A stretch of DNA of 25,811 nt, taken from NCBI GenBank assembly GCA_905221605.1, contig CAJNDS010001264.1, positions 1-25,811 of the forward strand, in the 5' to 3' direction. The DNA comes from Symbiodinium natans. Taxonomy: Eukaryota; Sar; Dinophyceae; Suessiales; Symbiodiniaceae. The position numbers were made by a program, and so were the translations under genes. The notes under the pieces are model-generated. The model saw only the letters and a list, made by a program, of their open reading frames with translations. It was not told the origin of the DNA and did no database searches. The first letter of the stretch is position 1. Each line of letters starts with the position of its first letter. Of this stretch, positions 9,601 to 18,157 are shown in pieces.

Positions 9601-10454
9601 GGCCACCGCGCCCCCGCTGCCCCCCCCCTCCCCCCCCACCTCACCCCCCCTCCCCCGCCTCTTCACGAATTATTGGCTCAACTTAAAATGAGGGTTCCCA
9701 CCGCGCCCCACCACCCCCCCTTCTCCCCCCTCCCCACCCTTCCGGGGCCCCCCACACCCCCGCTGGCCTTTTTGCCTGTCCAAAATGGTTGGTTCGACTT
9801 AAAGAGGGTTGCATGTTCGATCTATCGTGATGAATCCAGGAGCCAGAAGATCCATTTGACTTGTCGCAGAATTAACACACAGCCGGGAGCCCAGTTCGAC
9901 TTGTATTGAACACGCGCAAGACCCACTGCCACGCACAGAGAACTCAGTTCGACTCATTATGAGGCCTGAAAGGAGCAAGGAACCCAGCGTGACTTATTCC
10001 GAAGCTTTGTTCAACCGCTTTGCCCCCCACCCCTAGCTGCACCTCCTTCCCGGACCTCCTTAACAACCGTTTCTCTGCGGGAAATGCAGTTCGATTTCTA
10101 ATGAAAGAAGACACACCCTATTCTAATTACGTATAATGACTATATACTTTCAAGAGACGCAGCCTCGTTCGACTTGTTACGAAGGTTCCCAGAACCAGAA
10201 CGCCAGAAGATCAGTTTGAATTGTTGCACAATTAACAAACAGCCGGGAGCCCAGTTCGACTTATATTGAACACGCGCAAGACCCACTGGTCACTCTGAGA
10301 GTTGCTAGACAAGTCTTCTGCACGTTGCCACGCACAGAGAACTCAGTTCGACTCATTATGAGGCCTGAAAGGAGCCAGGAACCCAGTGTGACTTATTCCG
10401 AAGCTCTGAGGATTGCTGGAACGTTCGACTCTTTATGCAGGTTGCCAGGAACCA
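9601..10454. repeat. ~853-bp direct repeat, copy 2
   Basis: This is a near-identical copy of 8330-9182 at an offset of 1271-1272 bases. The offset shifts by one base at a poly-C tract. The high identity implies a recent duplication or gene-conversion-like homogenisation. Confidence 0.93.
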
Positions 10455-10477
10455 GGAAAACCCACCCAAATAATTCA

Positions 10478-10575
10478 ACTGCTTTGCCCCCCGCCCCTAG
10501 CTGCACCCTTTTCCCGGACCCCATTATCAACCATTTTTCTGCGGGAAATGTAGTTCGACTTCTAATGAAAGAAGA
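10478..10575. repeat. Diverged partial third copy of the direct repeat
   Basis: Sequence from about TTCAACTGCTTTGCCCCCC to CTAATGAAAGAAGAC resembles 8743-8850 and 10015-10115. It shares CCCCTAGCTGCACC and CTGCGGGAAATG, with several substitutions. It lies about 90 bases upstream of the first gene. Confidence 0.8.
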
Positions 10576-10587
10576 CTACTGGCCTTT

Positions 10588-10664
10588 GTCCTCAGGTCGA
10601 CTGGTGCGACGGCCATGTCCTAATCTAGCCGACACCCTTGCTTCTCAGGTCGACTGGTGCCACG
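10588..10664 (+). promoter_or_regulatory. Duplicated 5' leader with candidate splice-acceptor sequence
   Basis: CTCAGGTCGACTGGTGC occurs twice, at about 10592 and 10645, and each copy is followed within a few bases by ATGTCC. The first ATGTCC is closed at once by TAA; the second opens the downstream frame at 10665. The pyrimidine-rich CTTGCTTCTCAG before the second copy has the form of a 3' splice site. In a dinoflagellate it could accept a trans-spliced leader. That role is inference. Confidence 0.35.
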
Positions 10665-10865
10665 ATGTCCGAAGACATGGACGAGGACTTCCAGGGCACA
10701 GACCGCCCCATTCGCGGTTTTGAACAGGCGGACGGTGAGGACGGGTTCGACGATAGGGACTGGGTTGAAAAAGAACTGCACGAAGCTGAGGAAGCTGCGC
10801 GTGAGAGAGAAGAAAGTCGCACATTCTTGCAAGCAAGGCATTCGCAGCAGTCTTGGCTCAGATAG
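10665..10865 (+). CDS. Acidic N-terminal part of an unrecognised gene, ended by a frame break
   Basis: This 66-residue frame starts at the ATG in CACGATGTCC, just after the duplicated leader. It begins MSEDMDEDFQGTDRP, is strongly acidic through about residue 45, then has a Glu/Ala/Arg-rich, helix-prone stretch (ELHEAEEAAREREE). I do not recognise a family. It stops at TAG (10863-10865), while another + frame, open since 10805, continues without a stop to 11485. The two frames therefore overlap by about 60 bases. The simplest reading is one gene split by a one-base frameshift or a sequencing error near 10805-10860; a short unrecognised intron is the alternative. It lies on the same strand as the Helitron gene 0.9 kb downstream. 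Confidence 0.5.
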   Translation: MSEDMDEDFQGTDRPIRGFEQADGEDGFDDRDWVEKELHEAEEAAREREESRTFLQARHSQQSWLR

Positions 10866-10906
10866 AACACAAGCCGCACTTTCTGCCAGTGATCGAAACC
10901 TGCAAG

Positions 10907-11485
10907 ATGGATGGTTGCCGTCTTGAATGGAGCCGGTGTTTGGATGGCGGTCCTGGCGCCTGGTCGCTGATTGGCTTGAGTGGCGCTGCGCTTGCCACAG
11001 AGACAGCCCCTGGATGGTATATGCCTGCCTTTTGCGTCAGAGGCATGAATAGGCTGGAATGCCGATTTACCCAATGGCATCCAGAAGCACCTCATGTTGC
11101 TGTCTTCGAAGCGGAAGAACTGCACTTTGACAATTGGATCAATCTTCCAGCAGGGAAGGTCTATGTCCGAGAAGTGCCCTCGCCTTTGGTTATTACTTGC
11201 AGTTTGATGCCCGTGGATCAAAATACCGTCGACGTCGTGTTCACCACGGTGGCCGGTGAGGAGGTGCTGCGAATCGCCAGCGTGTCAAGCCATTCGCTGG
11301 AGATGGAACTGATGGAACAGCTTCCTACATCCGCTACCATAGCAGCGGCAGCCCAAGGCCGTCTGCAGAGCAGGAACCAAGAAGTGTGCACGGTCTTAGA
11401 TGGGGAGCCAACCCCATTGGACACATTGGTCCTCTCCGATGACTTGTGGGACATCGTCACAGCGCAGGACACCCAGCAGCCATGA
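10907..11485 (+). CDS. Unrecognised protein, C-terminal part of the split gene; possible ubiquitin-like fold
   Basis: The first ATG of this frame is at 10907 and gives 192 residues (MDGCRLEWSRCLDGG...). The frame is already open from 10805, so the true protein probably includes residues before this ATG, joined to the acidic frame upstream. No catalytic motif is seen. The final ~75 residues (about 109-183, bases 11231-11455) have a TVAGEEVLRI strand, a helix-like Leu-rich stretch and a terminal PLDTLVLSDDLWDIV. That layout and length recall ubiquitin-like domains, but I see no diagnostic residue, so this is weak inference. Composition is ordinary protein-like rather than repeat-derived, which supports a real gene. 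It ends 272 bases before the Helitron ATG. Confidence 0.55.
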   Translation: MDGCRLEWSRCLDGGPGAWSLIGLSGAALATETAPGWYMPAFCVRGMNRLECRFTQWHPEAPHVAVFEAEELHFDNWINLPAGKVYVREVPSPLVITCSLMPVDQNTVDVVFTTVAGEEVLRIASVSSHSLEMELMEQLPTSATIAAAAQGRLQSRNQEVCTVLDGEPTPLDTLVLSDDLWDIVTAQDTQQP

Positions 11486-11610
11486 AGACATACCATGTGC
11501 TGCGTGGCACCTGGCGTGAACTAGTAAGTTCGTCTCCGCTCTGTACATCTCTTTTGAGAGCAAACCAAGTCACCACAGATGCGCCTGTTACACAGGAGCA
11601 AGAAAAGTAA
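11482..11610 (+). CDS. Possible 42-residue small ORF overlapping the previous stop (ATGA)
   Basis: An ATG overlaps the stop of the preceding frame and opens 42 codons (MKTYHVLRGTWRELV...) ending with TAA at 11608-11610. It may be only a chance frame or a remnant of a longer original C terminus of the upstream gene. No family is recognised. Confidence 0.15.
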   Translation: MKTYHVLRGTWRELVSSSPLCTSLLRANQVTTDAPVTQEQEK

Positions 11611-11757
11611 AGTGGACTGGCAAGGAAAGACAGACAAGCTGTTGCACGTGCTAGAGAACGCCTTCTGACATGCGCTGTATTTCACAGTCTCCGGTGCACA
11701 AACCCATCGCAGCTTTTCCGACACAGCCTGAGTTGCAGATAGAACTGAACATTTGCC
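11611..11757 (+). promoter_or_regulatory. 5' flank of the Helitron gene
   Basis: About 150 bases separate the previous frame from the transposase ATG. No TATA-like box is evident. A CAG follows a short mixed stretch at about 11735, and the start context is TTTGCCATGG, with a purine at -3 and G at +4, which favours initiation at 11758. Confidence 0.3.
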
Positions 11758-14700
11758 ATGGCGCCTTGCCAGCGATGCGGTGTGGGAAACAGGAGCGGTC
11801 GGGGACCGGGGTGGTGCAGCGATCCACGCTGCCGCCAAGCCGAGAAAGAAGAGCGTCAGGCAGAAGAAAGCGCTAAGCGAAAAGCTCGGCAACAGGAACG
11901 GGTGGCAAAGGGAGGTGGCAGCCGCGGGCCTTTGCCCCCTCAAGGGGTCAGCCGACAAGCGCAGAGGCTTCAGCTGCAAGCCGAACGTGCTGAGCATGGG
12001 TTTGCAAGCCGGGGGCCAAAACCAGAGGCGGACAACCGCGAAGCACAGAGGCTTCAGCTGCAAGCCGAACGTGCTGAGCACGGGTTTGCAAGTCGCGGGC
12101 CCTTGCCCCCTCAAGGGGTCAGCCGACAAGCGCAGAGGCGTGAGCTGCAAGCCGAACGTGCTGAGGACGGGTTTGCAAGCCGTGGTCCGAAGCCCATTGC
12201 AACTGAGATCCAGAAGCAGGGGTACCCGTTTCCTGATGAAGATGAGCTGACGCCTGAACAAGTGGATGCTCACTACCTTGCATTCGTGCGTAGTTGGGGC
12301 AGATTCGGGCTGTCGCGTGTTTGCGAGAAGTGTCGGACCCTTACCCCTGCAAAGCACGTCTGCCCGGCCAAAGGAACCAAGCAGATGCTTTGCAAAAGGT
12401 GCCGCGAAGATTCTACGAAGATCATCCTGCCAGATGTGCCAACTGCGCCAGAGGCACTCCAGATACTGAGGCCCATCGAGCAGCACCTGATCGCCATGGC
12501 TCGGATCTCGCAAGTCCTCATCGACAAACTCCCGTCAGGTGGCCCCAGCGCACAGTGGGGCCGCATGTACGCCGTACTCATGGAGGACCCTTTCATCTGT
12601 GACGTATTGGAGGGAGCCATGCTGGAGGAAGATGGCACAGTCTTCGTCCAAGGAGTTCAAGGCTTGACTGCTTCTCCAGCCCGTCTGGATTGCTTGCACG
12701 AAGCTTTGAAGGAACTGAAGGCCCAACACCGCTTATACAAAGCCAATCCAGCCGTGGACAGAGCCATAGCCAAAATGGCCACCATCCTGGATGTCCAATT
12801 GGCGCAGCCTGATGCGGTCGACGAGCGTTTGAGTCAGCAAACAGCTTCCCAAGGGCGCCAAACGGGGGAGTCCGGTGGCTCACACTCCTCGGCCTTGGGA
12901 AGCCAAAGTCACGGTATCCTGCGAGAGAAGGAAGAAGATCTCGAGATGACATACCTTTTGCCCAAAGAGTTGAAGATCCCTGGAGCCGAGACAAGGCAAT
13001 TACAAAAGGCCCGAGGTTGCGCGGCGCTCACCGACGACATGGATGTCAAGCTCTTCCCGCACTTGTTTCCCACGGGAACAGGCGGATGGCAAAGCATGTA
13101 CCCAAGCTTCTCACAGTATGCACGCAAGCGCTTGCTGAGCCAGGATCCACGCTTCGAGGCATCCCCAGCCTACACCATGTGGCTCCTGGAGACGCAAACC
13201 AAGAAGCGCCTTTCAGGCAACATCAATGTGCGGATCAGCGGCCAGCAGGCTCCAAGCAGAAAGACGATGTACGAACGTGGCAACAACCAGGTCTACACAG
13301 CCCTCAGGGACATCCCCGGTACTCAGCCCTACATCTACGCAAAGAAGGGCGTCGCGCTCAGCATGTACGAGCAGCTCGGAACACCCAACTTCTTCATGAC
13401 CCTCACTTGCCATGCTCGGCAGCCCGACATCCTTGTTGCGGCCATCACAGGGCGGCTACTGCGGCTGCGTCCTGAAACGCCTCCGGAAGAGCTGGAGCGT
13501 CAAGCTGCTGAAATCCTGCGCTGCTACCAGTCTGACGAGCAATTCAAGTGGGACGATCTGTCGCCAAACCAGCTGTGCAACCAACAGCCGGCGATCGTGG
13601 CACGACAGTTCATGCACCAGCTCAACCAACTCATGGCATGGCTGGAGGCCGAGCATGACACAGAGTCCCATCTGGAGCAGGAAGCAGACGAGCAGGACGA
13701 GCCGGAGGGCGGCCACCGCAAAGAGCCTGAAGACTTTGCGCAAGCGCCAACGAGAGATTCAGCGGGCCGACACCGCGGCGTTCGCAAGGAGCGCCCACCA
13801 TTCAAGATCCGAGACTACATCATCCGCATCGAGTGGCAGAAGAGGGGCTACCCTCACGCTCACATTCTGCTTTGGGCAGTGGAATGGCCACGACGAACAA
13901 GCGCAGTCAGCTCCAGAGACGCTGAGAAGACAGCGGAAGCAGAAGCGATAGTTCCGGATTGGTCGGATGAAGAGGCCATGGAGTCTTTCACGCCCACTTG
14001 CGCAGAAGACTGGAGTGACAAGTACATCTGCACGAAGTCACCAGAAAGCTGGCGCAAATCCACGAAAGTTTCACCCCGCAACAAGGAGCTAAATGCCCAG
14101 CTGGCGGAGCTAGTGCGGCACAAGCACAGTGAATATTGCGGCATCAAGACGTATGGCTCTTGCAGGTTTGGCTTTCCACACAATGAAATCGAAGAGCGAA
14201 CTCGACGCCGCACCTCCCAGGAGAAGTATGCCAACAGCCGCTGGAAAAGCAGCCTCGTGGTCAGGCGGGCCCAGGGGGACAACATGTTCGGGCAATACAA
14301 CATCAAGATCCTGCGACGGTGGCGTGCCAGCATGGACCTCCAAGTCATATGCGAACTGACCAGTGCCAGTCGTTACATCCTGGGCTACTCCTTTAAATCG
14401 GAACAAGATCTCGCGGCCCAGCGGCGCATGGAGAGTATACTGGCCAGCCTCGCCTCCAGCCGCAATGATCATGGTGGCACCAGCTTGGGCAGCCAGCAGG
14501 TGTACAAAGCCGCGCACGCAGCGCTGCAGGGCCGGACCACGTCCACCTTCGAGGCCTGCCACTTGCTGCTAGGCTTTCCCGTCGTTGAGTTCTCCAGGGA
14601 GCACGTTTGGGTTCAAGTCGGACCACCCGATACCTGGACGTTGTCCGTGCCCCAGCACGAAGAGAGCCTGGCGCTACAACAGCCGGAGAGCTACCGCAGC

Positions 14701-17700
14701 AGCAAGCTCGACAGGGATGGACACATGCCGGCTGCGCAGCGCTGGTACAGGGAGATGCAAGTCGCTTTCGGCAACATCGAAGTGGAGTTGCCTGTGGAAG
14801 GAGGCAAGCCTGCAACATGCCGCCTCCTGAACATGAACTTCTTGGATTTCTGCGCAGCTTTCAAGTTCATCGGCGTGGAATTCCCTCAGCTCAGAAAGCG
14901 TCCGGCCATCGTCGGATACCGGAATTTCAGCCCTGACCAGGAACCGGAGGCCTTCTGGTTCTCCAGGCTGCTGCTCTACTCCGTTTGGATGGAACCAGGC
15001 GACTGGCTGCAAGAAGAGGACAAAGGTAGCCACGCAGCAGCCTTCCAGCGCATCGCCCGCGACGTGGATGGGTACCCAGATTTCCTGCGGTCGAAATGCT
15101 TCCCGCAAATGGACGGGACAGTGAACGCCGCTCGCAAGCTGCAGGCCGTCCAGGCTGTCATGTACATGAAGGCGAGGATGCACCCTGCACACTTGCGAGA
15201 TGGGTGGGCCAACAGCAAGATCGCGCAGGACAACTACGAGGACTCCATCCAGATTTTAGAGGCACTGAAGGCACGTCACGGGGACGACATCGAATTTGCG
15301 GCTCCAGACCATGTTCCGACAGGAGCACCTGGAGATGCCTTTGCGCCGGTGGAAGGTGGCGAGGAATCCTTCAACATGCTCACTGCTGCGGAGAACCCCA
15401 GCCCAGAAACACAGCATCAACGAAGAGCCATGGAATACATCTTCGAGACGGTGTGGGCCCGCCGCAACACCAATGACACCAACAATACTGACCGCCTCCA
15501 CATGCTCCTCCACGGACCGGGCGGCTGTGGGAAGTCCGTGGTGGTGCGCGCAGCAGCCCACATGCTTCGGGAGGCGGGAGTGGGAACCATCATTGCTGCG
15601 CCCACAGGGGTGGCAGCATGGAACATCAACGGCGTCACTCTCCACACTTGCTGCTTGCTTCCCGTCGTGAACCAGAGCTACGGAAGGGCCTGCGACGTGC
15701 CGCTACCAAATGGCCCCATACTGGCCACACTGCGAAGCATCTGGAAGCTGGTGGCGGCCCTCTTCGTGGACGAGATGGGCTTCATATCGTCCTTTATGTT
15801 GGAGCGCCTGGATCAGCATCTGCGGTTGGCTAAGAACATGCCGCACGTTCCCTTCGGAGGAGTGCATGTCGTGTTCTCTGGAGACCTCTATCAGCTGCCA
15901 CCGCCGGGCGGGCTGCCGGCCTTTGCCAGCTCACTGTGGACACTGCTTCAGCTTTGCGAGCTAGAAGGCAATCAGCGTGCAGCAAAGGACCCGACGTGGG
16001 CAGCTCTTCTCGCACGAGTTCGTGTCGGCACGTGGACGGAAGAGGACATTCAGGAGCTGCAAGGCATGGTTCTGAACAAGAACGACAGCAGGCCTTCTCC
16101 AAAGGCCGTGTGTCTGTACCCGACGCGCAAAGCCGTGGCGGAGAAGAATCGCCACTACATCGAGGAGCATGTCAAAAGGACCGGCGTCAAGCTCTACCAA
16201 AGTCCTGCCCTAGACACGAATGTCAAAACTGGTGCGCCGCTGTCTCCCGAAGTGGTGTGGGCTGATCCAGAGAACACGGCTGGCTTGGAAACCTTGCTGC
16301 ACCTTGCTGTCGGTGTCCGCGTGATGCTCAGGTACAACCTCGACACGCAAGACGGCCTGGTCAACGGAGCCTGCGGCTTTGTTGAGCACATTGATGCAGA
16401 CGAAACCACTGGAGAGATCGAAAAGGTGTGGATCGAATTCGAGAAGAAGGCTGGTGCCAAGTGGCGCGCAGAGAACGAAACCAGCTTCGTTGCCATCTCG
16501 CGACGGTCCGCCACCTATCTGGACATGGAAGGCAGCAAGGCCTCAAGGTTGCAATTTCCCTTGGTGCTAGCGAAGGCCACCACCATTCACAAAAGTCAGG
16601 CGGCCACGTTGCAGGATGGCGCCCACTCCCGCCTCGATGCCACCTGCAAGCAGGAGGGGCAAGCGTACGTGGCTCTGAGCCGCTGCCCCGAGCAAGCCCT
16701 TTGCACCCTGGAATTCTTCAATCCCAAGTCCCTGCGATTCAACTCAAAGGCGGAATGGGCACTCACCCAACTGAAGGCCCAGCAAGCCGAGCGGGACGGA
16801 ACCCAACTGTGGAAGCAACTCTTCCAGCCGCCGCAGAGCAAGGACTTCTATGAGGCCAAGCTTGCCGAGATGGGCGCTCCAGATTGGGCTCAGCTGATGA
16901 AACGTAAGGAAGAAGAGGAGCATGCAGACGGTGAACTTCCTTGGTGCTGCCGACAGTGCGGACAAGAACTCCCAAACACCAAACTTGCCATCAAGGAACA
17001 CAAGCAGAAGTGCCCGTCCAAACTCAAAGCAAAAGCTAAGGGCAGCGCGAAGGCGAAAAGCAAGGGCAAGGGAGGGTGCAAAGGCCGCACCAAGAGCGTT
17101 GCCAAAGCCAAGAGCAGATCCAGCGCCAAAAGCAGAATCCTGCTCCTCGGTGTCCCCGACAAAAGGCCAGCAGCCGATTCGGCGCCAAACGCTCCATCAG
17201 CCAAGCTTGCACGGACGAGCAATAAGCCCGCAGCCCCGCTGCTGTCCCCGCAAAGCAACCTCCCATATTTCGAGCGCCAGGATCGTGCTCTCTGCGGCAT
17301 GCATGCCTTGAATAACGCCTTGGGTGGGGCCGTCTTCACCGAAACCGACATGAAGGAAGCCGTGCAAATCCTTCTCCAGGAGGGCGGAGAGGAGCGAGGT
17401 GAAGTCGCCCAGGACCACATGGCCGCAGACGGCTACTACTCCTCCGAGGTTCTGGCCCAAGTCATTCAATCCAAAGCCCTAGCTGCCTTCAACCGCATTC
17501 GATGGGAGATGGTGCTACAGCCTGTCACCACCAAGCACGAACTGGAAGCAGCCGTGGGCCTCGTACAGAACCGGGACAACGCTCACTGGGTGGCCTACCG
17601 CTTCTTCAACGACAGCATCTTTCGCATCGACTCCACAACGCGCTCTCCGGAGCAGCTGACAGACCAAGCCTTCTTGCACGACCTCGCCCAATATCCCAAC

Positions 17701-17724
17701 ACATTTGCAATCCGAGAAGTCTAG
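11758..17724 (+). CDS. Helitron rolling-circle transposase (Rep-PIF1 helicase) with C-terminal Josephin protease domain
   Basis: This intact 1988-residue frame would nick, unwind and transfer one DNA strand during rolling-circle transposition in the nucleus. Domains in order: Cys-pair motif (C4/C7/C20/C25); three 28-29-residue repeats (56-141); Cys cluster (C189, C192, C202, C212, C215) and DUF6570-like region with PIEQHLIA (about 186-345); Helitron_like_N domain (about 398-890) with FFMTLT (545-550), HUH motif PHAHILLW (H700, H702) and the tyrosine pair Y873/Y877 followed by K880. A PIF1-type SF1B helicase follows (about 1220-1650): GPGGCGKS (K1259), VDEM (1337-1340), FSGDLYQLPP (1373-1382), GNQR (1404-1407), IHKSQ (1610-1614), YVALSR (1637-1642). 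Then come a C1731/C1734/H1748/C1752 finger, a Lys/Ala/Ser-rich linker (about 1755-1795) and a Josephin-like domain (about 1835-1988) with Q1841, C1846, H1943 and D1958. The start is supported by its Kozak-like context. All core residues are present, so it may be active. An acidic insert (about 630-680) separates Rep motif 1 from the HUH motif. Confidence 0.95.
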   Translation: MAPCQRCGVGNRSGRGPGWCSDPRCRQAEKEERQAEESAKRKARQQERVAKGGGSRGPLPPQGVSRQAQRLQLQAERAEHGFASRGPKPEADNREAQRLQLQAERAEHGFASRGPLPPQGVSRQAQRRELQAERAEDGFASRGPKPIATEIQKQGYPFPDEDELTPEQVDAHYLAFVRSWGRFGLSRVCEKCRTLTPAKHVCPAKGTKQMLCKRCREDSTKIILPDVPTAPEALQILRPIEQHLIAMARISQVLIDKLPSGGPSAQWGRMYAVLMEDPFICDVLEGAMLEEDGTVFVQGVQGLTASPARLDCLHEALKELKAQHRLYKANPAVDRAIAKMATILDVQLAQPDAVDERLSQQTASQGRQTGESGGSHSSALGSQSHGILREKEEDLEMTYLLPKELKIPGAETRQLQKARGCAALTDDMDVKLFPHLFPTGTGGWQSMYPSFSQYARKRLLSQDPRFEASPAYTMWLLETQTKKRLSGNINVRISGQQAPSRKTMYERGNNQVYTALRDIPGTQPYIYAKKGVALSMYEQLGTPNFFMTLTCHARQPDILVAAITGRLLRLRPETPPEELERQAAEILRCYQSDEQFKWDDLSPNQLCNQQPAIVARQFMHQLNQLMAWLEAEHDTESHLEQEADEQDEPEGGHRKEPEDFAQAPTRDSAGRHRGVRKERPPFKIRDYIIRIEWQKRGYPHAHILLWAVEWPRRTSAVSSRDAEKTAEAEAIVPDWSDEEAMESFTPTCAEDWSDKYICTKSPESWRKSTKVSPRNKELNAQLAELVRHKHSEYCGIKTYGSCRFGFPHNEIEERTRRRTSQEKYANSRWKSSLVVRRAQGDNMFGQYNIKILRRWRASMDLQVICELTSASRYILGYSFKSEQDLAAQRRMESILASLASSRNDHGGTSLGSQQVYKAAHAALQGRTTSTFEACHLLLGFPVVEFSREHVWVQVGPPDTWTLSVPQHEESLALQQPESYRSSKLDRDGHMPAAQRWYREMQVAFGNIEVELPVEGGKPATCRLLNMNFLDFCAAFKFIGVEFPQLRKRPAIVGYRNFSPDQEPEAFWFSRLLLYSVWMEPGDWLQEEDKGSHAAAFQRIARDVDGYPDFLRSKCFPQMDGTVNAARKLQAVQAVMYMKARMHPAHLRDGWANSKIAQDNYEDSIQILEALKARHGDDIEFAAPDHVPTGAPGDAFAPVEGGEESFNMLTAAENPSPETQHQRRAMEYIFETVWARRNTNDTNNTDRLHMLLHGPGGCGKSVVVRAAAHMLREAGVGTIIAAPTGVAAWNINGVTLHTCCLLPVVNQSYGRACDVPLPNGPILATLRSIWKLVAALFVDEMGFISSFMLERLDQHLRLAKNMPHVPFGGVHVVFSGDLYQLPPPGGLPAFASSLWTLLQLCELEGNQRAAKDPTWAALLARVRVGTWTEEDIQELQGMVLNKNDSRPSPKAVCLYPTRKAVAEKNRHYIEEHVKRTGVKLYQSPALDTNVKTGAPLSPEVVWADPENTAGLETLLHLAVGVRVMLRYNLDTQDGLVNGACGFVEHIDADETTGEIEKVWIEFEKKAGAKWRAENETSFVAISRRSATYLDMEGSKASRLQFPLVLAKATTIHKSQAATLQDGAHSRLDATCKQEGQAYVALSRCPEQALCTLEFFNPKSLRFNSKAEWALTQLKAQQAERDGTQLWKQLFQPPQSKDFYEAKLAEMGAPDWAQLMKRKEEEEHADGELPWCCRQCGQELPNTKLAIKEHKQKCPSKLKAKAKGSAKAKSKGKGGCKGRTKSVAKAKSRSSAKSRILLLGVPDKRPAADSAPNAPSAKLARTSNKPAAPLLSPQSNLPYFERQDRALCGMHALNNALGGAVFTETDMKEAVQILLQEGGEERGEVAQDHMAADGYYSSEVLAQVIQSKALAAFNRIRWEMVLQPVTTKHELEAAVGLVQNRDNAHWVAYRFFNDSIFRIDSTTRSPEQLTDQAFLHDLAQYPNTFAIREV

Positions 17725-17759
17725 GCCGGCAGGGAAGGGCTTCAAAGCTCGCAACCACC

Positions 17760-18047
17760 ATGTCTGTAGAGGCAGCAAGAATGCGCAGCAACCGCCCGCC
17801 GCCTGTGTCTCACCACCTGCAGCAGGGTCTGCGCAGACCAAGGCTTAGGTCAGGACCACCAATGTACGCCAGCTCGGTGAAAACGAAGCATGGAGCTGGC
17901 TTGGAAGAACATCCAGCAAGCTTGTGTAATTCCTCACAGCAACACATCCACGACAATCCATCCACGCAAAATTCTTGGCTCAATAGAAGCGAACTCACAA
18001 GAAGCGAATCGAACATACATTCTTCTCATAGAAAAAGACCTAGGTAA
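17760..18047 (+). CDS. Possible 95-residue ORF downstream of the transposase
   Basis: The ATG in CACCATGTCTG starts a 95-codon frame (MSVEAARMRSNRPPP...) rich in Ser, Arg, His and Pro, ending at TAG. No domain is recognised. The start context is good but the composition is that of non-coding GC-rich DNA, and it sits between the transposase stop and decayed transposase copies. It may be 3' untranslated sequence. Confidence 0.2.
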   Translation: MSVEAARMRSNRPPPVSHHLQQGLRRPRLRSGPPMYASSVKTKHGAGLEEHPASLCNSSQQHIHDNPSTQNSWLNRSELTRSESNIHSSHRKRPR

Positions 18048-18157
18048 GGCCCCGAAAAGTCGTGTCTCGCAAATTTGCCAAATACCGAAGACGAGTCAAT
18101 ATCTGCCCAAGAATTTGCAACCAGCAATTTAGAAAATCAGAACCCATGACCCATCAG

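Noticed and set aside
10847-10862. Dinoflagellate spliced-leader relic (TTGGCTCAG here; TTGGCTCAATAG near 17974)
   Set aside because: Only the last 9-10 bases resemble the known leader; the upstream CCGTAGCCATTTT part is missing, and such short matches are expected by chance.
10625-11221. 198-codon minus-strand open frame over the upstream gene
   Set aside because: Low protein-likeness compared with the + strand frames, and no recognisable motif; treated as an antisense shadow.
11521-12513. 330-codon minus-strand open frame overlapping the transposase start
   Set aside because: It lies antisense to the well-supported Helitron gene, its repeated segment mirrors the N-terminal repeats of that gene, and no domain is recognised.
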